From Perilla frutescens (Eukaryota; Streptophyta; Magnoliopsida; Lamiales; Lamiaceae), in NCBI GenBank assembly GCA_026008535.1, contig BRKX01000011.1:47600183-47664182 (forward strand): a stretch of 64,000 nucleotides of DNA, given 5' to 3'. Below the pieces are notes generated by a model. The model ran no database searches. It was given only the letters and a program-made list of their open reading frames with translations, and had not been told where the DNA came from. Positions 23,207 to 34,024 of this stretch are shown here, one piece after another (within the stretch, counting starts at the first letter, position 1; every line of letters starts with the position of its first letter). Position numbers and translations under genes: made by a program.

Positions 23207-24967
23207 ATTTTTAATTCCAGTTTTGCAGGTCGACGATATATATCTCACATATGTTAATTTCAAATTAAAAGGAATATCAGCCCACACCTTTGCTAATCCG
23301 GAGCTAGGTGATAATGATATAATTAAACATGATGCAACTCTGCTAACTGTTTTTAGTTTATTTATGCAATCGACAGGGATCTTGTTCCACAAAAATTGAT
23401 CAAGTTATAAATATACTAATCATATAGTTTTCATTTATTTCGAAATATATACCATTTAACGCCATGGGTACGTACGACACGTACCAGTCAAATAAGTTTT
23501 TGTACATGTTTATAAATTATACTGTTAGCAAATGAGATCATAAAAATATCTGAAACACAAATTAATTATAGTTAAATGAAATACATTTCTGGTGGTTCGG
23601 TGCAACCACATATCAATAATGTCGATTTCCCTCTTCGAAAATGAAAGCGAACGTATATATACTAATTTTATTTTTTGAATTGGATAGATAGATGAGGTTA
23701 AATTAAAACATTAATTACACCATCATCCTTTATAAAGGAGACTATGAGCTAGCTAGAGGTTTACAAGTTTCAAGCTAGATATGTTGTTAAAACTACAATA
23801 GACCTGCAGCTGATTCCACCGATTTAACTGCAAACTAAGCATGGGGGTTTGGTTCGATTATATTAAAATAAGATTTGAGCAACCCAGTTTGGATAGGCCA
23901 AATTAATTAAAGCAAAGCATGACCCATTCATTTTGTTTATATATTTTTAAACTTTAATACATGGAATATATATATATATATATATATGGATAAATAGTTT
24001 CTATTCATTTTGTTTATATATTTTTAAAAATTAAGGCACGTTTATAAATACACTGTTTATATATTTTTAAAATTAATTTAATATTTATCATGTTATTAGT
24101 TTGTATTGATATTTATATTATATATAAATTAAATAATGAATTATTTGATTTTTTTAAAATTGCTCAACCGATGGAATGAGCAATTGATCGGTGGAGTTTA
24201 AAAATTAACATTGGTTTCAAATATATATTAATGATAAGAATATGCTAAAAAAAAGTATATATTATCAGAAAATATCAGTTAATTTCTAAGGTCAGCTGCC
24301 TGCGAGCCATGAAGTCAAAATTCTAGATAAATTTAGAATAAAATCCCAAAGAATTGCCAAATCCCAGCAAGTTGTAACTATTTATAATGCGGCACTGTCA
24401 ATTTGTGAATACCTAATTCCTAATAATTAGGCGGTAAGAAGTGGATGGAGTGAGCACCCTCTAGAGAATAGAGATAGGGCCGATGTGATTATAATTAACT
24501 TCTGATTTATTAACCTGAACCACTAAAATTAATAATATTTTAAAAACTTCATTTTAACTCCGATTTTGTCCCATTCTCGAACCGACAAGATTGAAACGAT
24601 CGAGTTCTATTGGTTATTCTTTTTTTGAAGTAAGTTCTATTGATTATTCAAATATACAGTAACTGAATTCAACGTAATTTAACCTCGTGCAAATTAAACT
24701 GTTGAACACTCGTTATTTAATGCCAAATTAACATTCTTATTTCCGATATATATATATATGCATATATATTACAAAATCAAGGTACATAACATACATGCTT
24801 AATTATACAAATTGTTGGTTTAATTTCTTCAGATTCCCGCTTAATTACTACAATAGTATTTCGTTTTTTTTTTTAATTTGAATATATATCTTATTAATTA
24901 TTAGTGATACATCCATATATATATAGGAATGCATGCAAGGCAAGGTAAGGCAATTAATTGAATAAAA
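20885..24967. other. 4-kb AT-rich intergenic region
   Basis: No gene seen. Identifiable items are a Mutator-like repeat fragment with ttggtcccaaat / aatggaccaaaa words in opposite orientation (about 21118-21356), (gc)n-(ta)n at 23114-23203, and (ta)n near 23967-23987. The (YI)n ORFs over 23100-23210 are microsatellite artefacts. Confidence 0.6.
23114..23203. repeat. (GC)n(TA)n compound microsatellite
   Basis: gcgcgcgcgcg followed by about 38 TA dinucleotides. Such tracts are the apparent landing sites of the TA-nested elements elsewhere in the window, but no element is inserted here. Confidence 0.95.
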
Positions 24968-26413
24968 TTAGTTAATCTTCCTGCAGTTGGTTCTGATCTG
25001 ACCATTGGTTCCGGTAAGGGGGGTAAGGCCCCCCATCTTGATCATGGCGGCGGCGAAATCGGCGAAGAATGCTGGGGGATCATTAGTGTAATCAGTGACG
25101 ATAGAATCAGTGGAAGCGCCGCTGAAGAGCTGCTGGTCGGAGTGGAGAAGGCCTCTGTTGCTAACTAGATTCTTGAAGTAAGCGGTGTCGAACGAGAGAG
25201 GGCTGCTGGCGTCGATCGGTGAGAGAGTGTCATCGCTGCCGTTGAAGGGGCAGCTCGATTTCAGGGAGGTGGCGAAGGAGGCGTGGATGTTGCTTTCGTT
25301 GTAGATACGATTGCGAAATACCGAGCATTTTGCTTGCCCTATTGTGTGAGCCCCTGCATTTAATTACAGTAATAGAATATATATCATGATGATGATGATG
25401 ATAATTTGTATGTTAATTACATATTAATCAATTAATTAACCTGAAAGTGCGACCAAATCTTTGGTTGAGAAGCCTTTGTTTGAGAAGGCGGAAATGAGGT
25501 CGGCGACGTCGAGAAATGGCGAGGGAATTTGGGAGTTTGCAGCATCCAAACTTGCGGTGGTGAAATCCCTTCTTCCTAGCTCAACTGCCCAATTGGGTCC
25601 ACTAAGCTGCAATATATATATATATATGTATATGTATATCCAAGAGGAAGAGAGACAAATGCATATATATATAATTAAAATTAAGCCAAGCGAATTAAGG
25701 TTTAATTGGTTATTGGATGAGAAATTAATTAATATATACCGCGACGACGGAGTCTCGAGCAGCAACGGCAAGAATATCGGCGCAAGAAACAACTCTGGGG
25801 CACAATGTTTCGAGCTGGGATTTAATGGAGTCTATGACCTCAAAACCCCTCAGCGAATTCATATTGGGCCCTGCTGTTTTCTCTCCGGTTAAACTTTCAC
25901 TGTCATCAAGAAGAACTGATGCATCACACCCCTACACCAAATTTAAATCAATTCATTCCGATCCATCATCGTCCACATATTCATCTATTAATTAATCCCA
26001 CCTTTAATTAATTAGTTTATATATTAATCATATATGTACGTACCTACTTAATTAATAATTAGTACTGCATCTATGGATATATATATATATATCATGCATG
26101 GTCATATATCAAACTTAATTAATTAAATTATATATATATATATATATATGTTAACGTTGCATGCATGAGAGAGAGAGAGAGAGAGAGAGCGTGCATTGAC
26201 GAAGCAGTCGTGGAAATGAAGGCGTAGCAAGGAAGCTCCCATGCGACGGTCGTTGAGAATAGCTTTGTAGACAGCAGCTTTGATGGTGGAGAGAGCTCTG
26301 GGGCAAGATGTGGAGTAGGGGTTATTTTCAGCTGATGACGACAACTGCGCTCTGCTTATCCAAATCTGCATCGCCACCACAATTATTACCAAGTAATTTT
26401 CCTTCATTCCCAT
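24968..26413 (-). CDS. class III secretory peroxidase (gene 2)
   Basis: Four exons: 26195-26413, 25740-25931, 25441-25606 and 24968-25353. They give 320 residues with the same exon pattern as gene 1 (first two exons 219 and 192 bp in both). Signal peptide about residues 1-22 (YLVIIVVAMQIWI, then RAQLSS). Distal Arg64/His68 lie in RLHFHDCF, calcium loop GCDASVLLDD, proximal His195 in GAHTIGQ, C-terminus GGLTPLTGTNGQIRTNCRK. The role should match gene 1: heme-dependent oxidation of phenolics in the cell wall or vacuole. The pair lies about 9 kb apart on one strand with the CACTA element between, suggesting tandem duplication. Oddity: exon 1 ends FVN followed by gcacgc, so intron 1 would be GC-AG with a weak donor, directly beside a (ga)n tract. 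An in-frame GT donor six bases earlier would drop Val-Asn. Otherwise no lesion seen. Confidence 0.92.
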
Positions 26414-26484
26414 GCTACCTTAAATATTATTTTTCATAAAATTGATTGTGGAGTGATCTGATATTATATTGCTGAACCCTGCAG

Positions 26485-26493
26485 TATATATAG
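26485..26493 (-). promoter_or_regulatory. TATA box of peroxidase gene 2
   Basis: Minus strand reads CTATATATA, a near-consensus plant TATA box 72-80 nt upstream of the start codon, leaving a short leader of about 40-50 nt. Confidence 0.6.
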
Positions 26494-27628
26494 GAGTTAG
26501 GAAGTGGCTGTGGCACACCATTTTTCACATATATTTTCCCCCAATTAATATAGTATTTCACTAATATTATACATGTCATGATGTACATATATATATAGAT
26601 ATTAATTAATTGTTCCATTACAATGTTATCTTTCTTTTCTGAAAAATAAAAATAAAAATTGTTCCATTAGAAAATGGTATACGAGCAAGATAATATATAC
26701 ATTTAATAAGCATATTTATTAATATAAACTAATTAGAGAGCGAATCTAAATTTACTTAAGTGAGTTTATTACGAATTATTTAGTTGATCTAATAAACGAA
26801 ATTATATGAACGATCATGGATTATAATTGAGAGCTATGTGACTTGTGAAAGCAAATTAAAGTTAACACATGCACATACATATAAATATGATCAATTTAAA
26901 AATTAAAAGAATGAATTGTTGAGTTCACTTCCACCATCTGTCGCATAATTGTTATCAAGTAAAAGGATAGGGCTAGCTGGATGGCATTAACATACATTTT
27001 CACTCTAATTAATTAGTTCCTCTCCAACTTCAACTACTCTCCCCTCTCCCCTCTTATATATATATATATATATATTGTCAATTTGAACTTTTTGGACCTT
27101 TTTTTTAATCTTCATATTAATATATAATATATTATTTTCAAAACCTGACTAATTTCTGTTCCAACCATGCACCCCGGCCCCAATGTAATTAAAAGATTAA
27201 TCATGCATTAGTATCCTTGCATGTGTACAGTGTGTGTGAGGGCTTATATAATCCATTCTGCAAACCCTAATTAATGTTGTTAACATTTTGAAGTTGATGT
27301 GTTGGTTATAAACTTATAAGTCGTGTGTGCGACGTGATTTACTATATAAAAAAAACAATTTTCTATATTAATAACTGGAGAGAAGGAAAAGTAAAGTAAT
27401 CAATTAAGGTTGCTGTTTAGTGCTGATACGCGGGGAGTGATTATTGTATATATCAAAGGGATATTTTGGCATCCTAATTAACTAACCCAAAAATATATAG
27501 AGAGATTATCAACATTCTGTCGTTGGCTTGCATTTATTTTTATACCGATCATCTACAATACTTTTGTAGGGTTCTCCGCCTGCTGACAATAGAAGCCTCC
27601 AAAGTTGGGGGACTTCACAACTAAAACA

Positions 27629-27659
<31 letters not shown>

Positions 27660-27925
27660 CCTATAAATATCATGTTCACATTAAATTGCAAGTTACGATG
27701 ATCAAATTGTCAAACACTAGGTATATATGTAGCACTTTTTGAGTTATAATATTCAAGAATTAATGCTTTAATATCCACTAACCATATGCAAATTGGGAAT
27801 CTTTGACAAAACTAGGTTTCGTAGAGTAGTAACCATCCATCAAGTGGAATGCATCTCATAATGTTTATACTGTTCATAATCTACACAAATATCTGCATAC
27901 CTTACTTGCATTATAATTATGTATA
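26494..27925. other. spacer between peroxidase gene 2 and the Gypsy element
   Basis: AT-rich, no gene seen. It holds (ta)n near 27055-27076 and (ag)n at about 27630-27657. Confidence 0.6.
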
Positions 27926-27930
27926 ATAGA

Positions 27931-28395
27931 TGTAGTTGGTCGATATTTACAATTAATTTGATATTAAGTTCGAGCTCTGGCAACCGGAAAGATTTCTCAA
28001 GGCCGAAGAAAGAGATCGAAATGAGATTAAGCACATATATGGGGGATAAAGTATAGTTCTAACCAGATTGTTGAATATTCGAATGATTCTTATGCTTCAC
28101 TCCTTTGTGATATTTATATCCATGGAGCTATAACCTTTTTTCCGATAAATAAGGAATTCTCCCTTATTTTCAGGGATAAATACTTATCCCTACAAAGATT
28201 TTGATCGAGTCATGTCTATCTTCTAACGTCCTCTTTTTGACTTGGTCTCTTAGTTTCGAGCTCTACACCGGCTTGCTCTTTATCTCTTCTTCGACATCGA
28301 TCCTCTCGACCTCTGAACGTTGGGCCTCGACACGCATCTACTAGGCCCTAAGACCCTTGAACGAGCATGGGCTTTGATAAAAATAGACCTCTACA
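27931..28395 (-). repeat. Gypsy 3' LTR
   Basis: 465 bp, bounded by tgtagttgg and cctctaca (TGTAGAGG...CCAACTACA on the minus strand). It contains a TATA-like GATATAAATATC on the minus strand near 28109-28120. Confidence 0.95.
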
Positions 28396-28425
28396 ATTAG
28401 CCCCTCATTACTTGATGCTCGAGGA
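28396..28425 (-). other. Gypsy polypurine tract region
   Basis: On the minus strand aatgaggggctaat abuts the 3' LTR, the expected site of plus-strand priming. Confidence 0.6.
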
Positions 28426-28529
28426 TCGAGGATCATGTAATGAATATCTTCGTAACACAAAGGGATGATCGTAATGTATTTATGATGATTATTAAAGCCT
28501 CAAGCTTGACGTTTATTAACAAATGATCA

Positions 28530-28750
28530 CGAGATCGAAGAAGGGTCTTGAAAGCAGACTTCGTAAGGCTCCAGACCTGAATAAAGGTCCTGGGGAGCTA
28601 AAAGGGTCATGAGAGCAGACCTCGTTAGGCTCCAGACCTGAATAAAGGTCCTGGGGAGCTAAAAAGGTCGTGAGAGCAGACCTCGTTAGGCTCCAGACCT
28701 GAATAAAGGTCCTGGGGAGCTAAAAGGGTCGTGAGTGCAGACCTTGTTAG
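28530..28750 (+). repeat. ~67-bp tandem repeat, about 3.3 units
   Basis: Units contain ggctccagacctgaataaag, gtcctggggagctaaaa and gtcatgagagcagacctcg, repeated nearly perfectly inside the Gypsy 3' non-coding region, upstream of the antisense ORF. Confidence 0.93.
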
Positions 28751-29321
28751 ACCGAGGTTGAAATAGTCTTTTTTAAAATTCCTCTTGCCGACTTTCCACC
28801 TTCCTTTCAATCTCAACCGCCCGTCATGCGGGATATACGGCTCAGATTAGTTTTACGGGTTTAAAATTAAAATTTGCCCAACTTATTCCCTCCTTTCTTT
28901 CATTCAAACACGCAAAATTATAACTTTCCTTGAAGACTTTGCTCGAATTCCTCTCTGATTATCGTGCGCCTCTATCTTCCCGACGTTCAAGATTCCTCCG
29001 TTTATTTTCAGATTCCAAATTTCCAGGTTACTCCTCAATCCCATCTTTGTTTTCTTGAGGAATTTCCAGACTAGGGTTTTACTTTTAGTAGCTTAAAGAA
29101 GTAGGAGATTTTAGGCTTGGATTTACGTGGATTTTGTGTGAATAGACTTGGTGGTGGTTTTTTGGAGTCATTGTCGATTGTTGATAATTTTTATATTTTG
29201 CCGATGAAATTGGATTAAAAACAGGGAATAGGTTCTTTTGTGTTTCTGGATATCAATCCTTGATTCTTGATAGGACCTTTTTCTTAGCATCTTCTTATAG
29301 ATTTGCATTCCCGCTAGGATC

Positions 29322-31382
29322 ATGAGTTTGTCAGGTAGTGATGATTTTGATGAGAGGACCCGAAGCTGGGGCGGCGGAGCTAGGTCAGCCGAGTCGGAGC
29401 AATCTTCCGGCTCGGACTCTGAATCTATGGGACTTGTTATCCCTTCGTCCCAGCCCACTGTAGAGAGGCCTGCTGTTATTTCTCGTATCGGGGGAGGGTC
29501 GGTGGTGAGCCGCCTCAAGGCTTCGAAGGTGGCCATCAAGAAACACGTGGGTAAATCGAAGAAGCGAAAAGCCGAAGCTGCAGGCTCTCCTTTTTCGAAC
29601 GCAGACTTCAAAGCCGCCGAGGTCGCCCCTTAAGTAGGAGATGACCTAATTATGAAAATTACTTCTCCAGAATATTCGGGGTCGGGGGTAGAGGTCCATG
29701 TCCCTAGGCCTTCAGATAGAGCCAGCAGACCCCCTCCCGGTTTCACTGCTTTTTACACCTTAATCATCAATAAGGGTATAGGACTTCCTCTTCACCCTTT
29801 TTTTACCAAGATCTCGCATTTCTATGGAATAGCCCCTGCCCAAATATCACCAATAGTGTGGTATCATATGTTGGGCACGTATTACCTCTGGGAAAACTTA
29901 GGATATTCCGAACCCAGTGTCGGGGAGTGGCATTCCTCATACCGGATTGTGGCTACCCCTAGTCATAAAGGCTTTTATTACTTTACCAAGTGGGTCGGGG
30001 AACAAGCCCCTCTAATAAACACTCATCCATCTTCGTCAGGGGACTGGAAGCCGAAATTCATTTTTGTTCCGGCGGAGACTTCAAGCGATAGGATCTTGCC
30101 ATCGTCGTTCGCTGAAGCCCGTGGGTCCTCGAAGCCTGTCTCCCTTTCTTTCTACTTCTTCTCTTTTTTTGCTATACATATCAGTGTTATCTCTAATTTT
30201 ACACTTCGTGTCTCTTTGCAGGCTTTCACAAGCGAAAAGACGTATCAGGTACTGAGGCGAAGCGAGTCGAAGCAGCCTTTTCTCTCTCCGAAGAAGACCA
30301 TCAGTTCAAAGTCATTCGCCGCGGTTGAACTCTCTTTCACATGGGAAAATTGAAGATTCGTCCTTCTGACGACAAGGTTAAAGCCTTAGCCGCCTCTAAG
30401 GTGTTAAGCCCCTCATCATCCGGCGTCAAAAGGATTGCCGAGGCCACACCCTCAACCTCGCCGCCTTCGAAGAAGCAGAAAGATCAGTCCGGCCTCGAGG
30501 CTTCCAATCCTTCGACACTGCCCCCATCCGTGATCGACGTTGAAGCCTTGGTTCCGAAGAAGGCTTCGAAGGGATCAAGCAGCCTAAAGGTGCCTCTGAG
30601 GCCTTTCCTTCTGGATGTACAGTCCGCCATTGCAGACGGTTGTTCTCCTTTGGAGTTCGAGAGAGAAGGCCTGGAGGAGCAGACTCGTCTCGCCTTCCAG
30701 ATGTTGTCGAAGGTTTGTTTATCTCTTTTCATCCATATTTTCTTTATGTGTTTCATACTTTATGTTCAAATGAATACTTGACTTAGAGCGGTCTACTATG
30801 TTATAAGCCTTCTTCTGCCAATATCAGCTCCGGAGCCGGGTCTCGAGGCACGCTGAGGGCCTCGAGAAGAGGTTGATGGAGCTCTCTGAGGAGCAGGAGA
30901 GGATCGCCGAAGAGAGGCGTGACTTTGCTGCTGAGAAGTCAGCCTTGCTCGTGGAGCGGGACTCGGCTCGTGCGTTGGCCGCTGGGGCTCAGGTGCAACT
31001 TGACCGGGCTTTGGATCACCAAGCCCGACTCGAGATCTCGAAGGCCTCTCTGGAGTCGAAGCTGGCTGCTACTGAGGCACGGATAGGGGAGCTCGAAGCC
31101 CGTCATGTGACCCTGGACTTTGCCTCGCTGGTCGATTCCGCCGAGTTTGAACCTTACAAGGAGCTCTTTTACCAGGAGGGGGGTTCTACTGTGGTCGAGG
31201 CCATCAAGGAGAAGATTTCTGATCTCGACCTTTTCTTCCTTGAGGCTGATGACGAGGTGGAGACTGAGGCGGTCAAGGATTCTACAGACGGGGCTGACGG
31301 AGAGAAGAGAGTCGAGGCCGGGGAGAATGCTGCGAAGACGGCTGCTTCGGAGGTCGAGAAGGGAGTGGAGGACCGTCCGTAG
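29322..31382 (+). pseudogene. antisense extra ORF of the Tat Gypsy element, spliced
   Basis: Opposite in strand to gag-pol, as known for additional antisense ORFs of Tat elements. Exon 1 starts at ATG 29322 (acidic and Ser-rich, then a basic KKHVGKSKKRK patch). It reads through an in-frame TAA (29631-29633) in the same frame into the conserved block PPGFTAFYTLIINKGIGLPL...FYYFTKWVGEQAPLI, typical of the 'putative gypsy type transposon' family (PF04195). A probable intron ends at the acceptor near 30221. Exon 2 (GFHKRKD...AFSLSEEDHQFKV, one TGA near 30328, then SPPSKKQKDQ) ends at donor 30712. Exon 3 (30828-31382) is a long coiled coil (EEQERIAEERRDFAAEKSAL...) with an acidic tail. Function is unknown for the whole family. 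The two stops make this copy probably defective. Confidence 0.8.
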
Positions 31383-31679
31383 ACCTCTTGCATTTTCTGT
31401 AAAAATTTTCAGGACAAGTTTCAAACATTAACTGACGCTTTTGTAAATATTTCTTTTTTGAGTGGAAACTTCATATGACGTCCGTATCTGTTTGCTCTTT
31501 TGATGCTGTGATGGGATTGCAAATAATTTCGCTTTTCTTCTAAGGATTCCACCTGAAGTTAAACTAGAAAAGATTAATTGTGAGGCATAAGCACTGCTTA
31601 TTCAAGTATGTTTATGCTTTATCCTCTTGACTTCACTTAAAAATGGAAATGGGCGGAGGGCCCCTGGACTTCGGGTTTC

Positions 31680-32280
31680 TTCGTTCGTGAACCTGACTTC
31701 GAGGTCGACGCCTTATTGACTTTTGTGGATTGGGAATCCTGTGCTTCGGGTTCTGTTAGTTATTCCGACACTCAAGTCAGTAAACAAACCTTTTTAAAAA
31801 ATAAGAATTTTGAAAGACAAATAAAGAGTGGATGCATTACTCTTCGTTCGTGAACCTGACTTCGAGGTCGACGCCTTGTTGACTTTTGTGGATTGGAAAC
31901 CTTGTGCTTCGGGTTCTGTTAGTTACTCCGACGCTCAAGTCAGTAAACAAACCTTTTAAAAAATAAGAATTTGGAAAGACAAATAAAGAGCGGATACATT
32001 ACTCTTCGTTCATGAACCTGACTTCGAGGTCGACGCCTTGTTGAATGTTGTGGATTGGGAACCCTGTGCTTCGGGTTCTGTTAGTTACTCTGACGCTCAA
32101 GTCAGTAAACAAACCTTTTAAAAAATAAGAATTTTGAAAGACAAATAAAGAGCGGATACATTACTCTTCGTTCGTGAGACTGACTTCGAGGTCGACGTCT
32201 TGTTGACTTTTGTGGATTGGGAACCCTGTGCTTCGGGTTCTGTTAGTTACTCAGATGCTCAAGTCAGTAAACAAATAATG
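31680..32280. repeat. ~162-bp tandem repeat, about 3.7 units
   Basis: Units start near 31680, 31843, 32005 and 32167. Each has cttcgttcgtgaacctgact, tcgaggtcgacgcctt, tgtgcttcgggttctgttag and ctcaagtcagtaaacaaa. They lie between the antisense ORF and the 3' end of integrase. Confidence 0.95.
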
Positions 32281-32329
32281 AAATATAAAACAGAAAAAAA
32301 GAAATGGAAGGTCGAAGAGTTTAGAAATG

Positions 32330-33440
32330 ATATTGTTTCAAGTGGATGGCGTTCCAGCCGTTGGTTATCGAACGTCCTTCTTTTGATCGAAGTTTATAAG
32401 CTCCGTTCCCTATGACTTTCTCGATCTCATAGGGGCCTTCTCAATTCGGGGCTAGTTTCCCTGCTCTGACTTCTTTTGTGTTCTGGAACACCTTTCTTAG
32501 CACCCAATCTCCTATCTTGAATGTTCTTAGTCTTGTGTTCTTATCAAAGTGTCTCTTTATTTTCTGTTGGTAGACAGATATTTTTATTGCGGCTTTATCT
32601 CTGAGTTCGTCTATGGTGTCAAGATTGACCTCGAGCTCGGAGTCGTTTGTTCTACTCGACCAATGAGTTCTTACTAACCCTATTTCTGCTTTTGCCGGGA
32701 GGACCGCTTCCGAACCGTAGGTGAGGGCATAAGGGGTCTCTCCCGTAGCGGTTCGTGCAGTGGTCCGATAAGACCAGAGGACTCCTGAGAGCTGTTCGAC
32801 CCATTGTCCTTTGTGTTCGGGGAGTCTCTTCTTCAAGGTGTTTAGTATTGTTTTATTAGTAGCTTCGGCTTGGCCGTTCGAGGCCGGATGCCTTGGTGTG
32901 GAGAAAGAGAGTTTGACGTTCCAATGGCGACAGAAGTCTTGGAATTTCGAACTTATAAATTGGGAGCCGTTGTCGGTGACTATTTCATTAGGGACTCCGA
33001 ACCTGCAAATAACATATTTCCATAAAAAATTACATACCTCGGTATCCCTTATTCCTGCGAAGGCCTCTGTCTCGACCCATTTGGTGAAATAGTCCGTCAC
33101 GACCAAGATGAAGCATTTCTGATTCGATCCCTTCGGTAGCGGTCCCACGATATCCATTCCTCATTTCATGAATGGCCAAGGTATGGATGTGGTATGTAGG
33201 GGTTCTGGTGGCATATGATTCGTTTGGGCAAACCTTTGACACCTGTCACATTTTTTGGCATAGTTTTTGGCGTCTTCCCTCATAGTTGGCCAGTAAAAGC
33301 CGGCCGTCAATGCTCGGTTAGCCAGGCTTCTGTGTCCTGAATGGTTTCCGCATTCACCATCGTGGAGCTCGGCTAGAATATACTTTGCTTAGGTCGGGCT
33401 CACACATTTCAAATATGGTCCTGAGAATGACTTTCTGTAT
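32330..33440 (-). pseudogene. Gypsy integrase
   Basis: The longest open block (33157-32441) starts MDIVGPLPKG and holds the integrase core with TDNGSQF and the ASNGQAEATNKT block containing the catalytic Glu, then a chromodomain-less C-terminal segment (RLRTFKIGDWVLRKVF). Upstream (to about 33440) is the HHCC zinc domain (HSGHRSLANRALTAGFYWP, KKCDRCQ), separated by stop codons. The frame continues past the stop near 32441 into GPYEIEKVIGNGAYKL, so the original C-terminus was longer. Confidence 0.9.
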
Positions 33441-33484
33441 AAGAAACTGGAAATCATGGCGAATTTTGGAACTTTTGCTTGTAT

Positions 33485-34024
33485 CTATCTTGCTTCGATA
33501 GGCTCTTCGGGTAGTTCATTTTCTGTTAGGAATCTGCATAAGGGGTTCATCCAGTTTACCTCGATGTCTATTGGAAGGACTTCGGAGTTGTCACCTTTCC
33601 ATACGGCGGGCCATTTGGCGTATAGGATTTGGATGTTTTTATCCTGGCTAATTTGTATGGCTGATCCCATATTAGCTAATACGTCGGCGTGGCGGTTTTC
33701 CTCTCTGGTGATGTGTTGGACTTCAATTTTTTCGAACTTAGCTGCTGCTTGTTTTGCGACCGCGATGTATGATACCATCCTTGAATCTTTTACCTGAAAT
33801 TCTCCTTCAAACTGATTTATTATCAATTGTGAATCGCTCATAACTCAAAGTCTTTTAGCTCCTATGCCAGCTGCCAAATTTAATCCTGCTATGAGGGTCT
33901 CGTATTCAGCCTCATTGTTGGTGGTTTTGAATCCACATCGAATAGATCTTTCTGTGATTATTCTTTCTGGATCAGTTAGTACTAAGCTCATTCCACTCCC
34001 CTTTGAAGTGCTGGATCCATCAAC
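33485..34024 (-). pseudogene. Gypsy second (archaeal-type) RNase H
   Basis: VDGSSTSKGSG and NNEAEYETLIAGLNLA, then MSDSQLIINQFEGEFQVKD and HITREENRHADVLANMGS: the Asp/Glu/Asp/Asp pattern of the archaeal-like RNase H acquired by Tat elements. It is interrupted by stops near 33842 and 34025. Confidence 0.85.

Noticed and set aside
23001..23399. ORFs with (YI)n repeats
   Set aside because: Artefact of the (ta)n tract, open in both directions.
26195..26413. Peroxidase gene 2 as a pseudogene
   Set aside because: Only the intron 1 donor is odd; all four exons are open, in phase and keep catalytic residues, so I kept it as a gene with a caveat.
32811..33092. Plus-strand ORF over the Gypsy integrase
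   Set aside because: Shadow of the minus-strand integrase frame. Likewise 33456-33797 over the archaeal-type RNase H.
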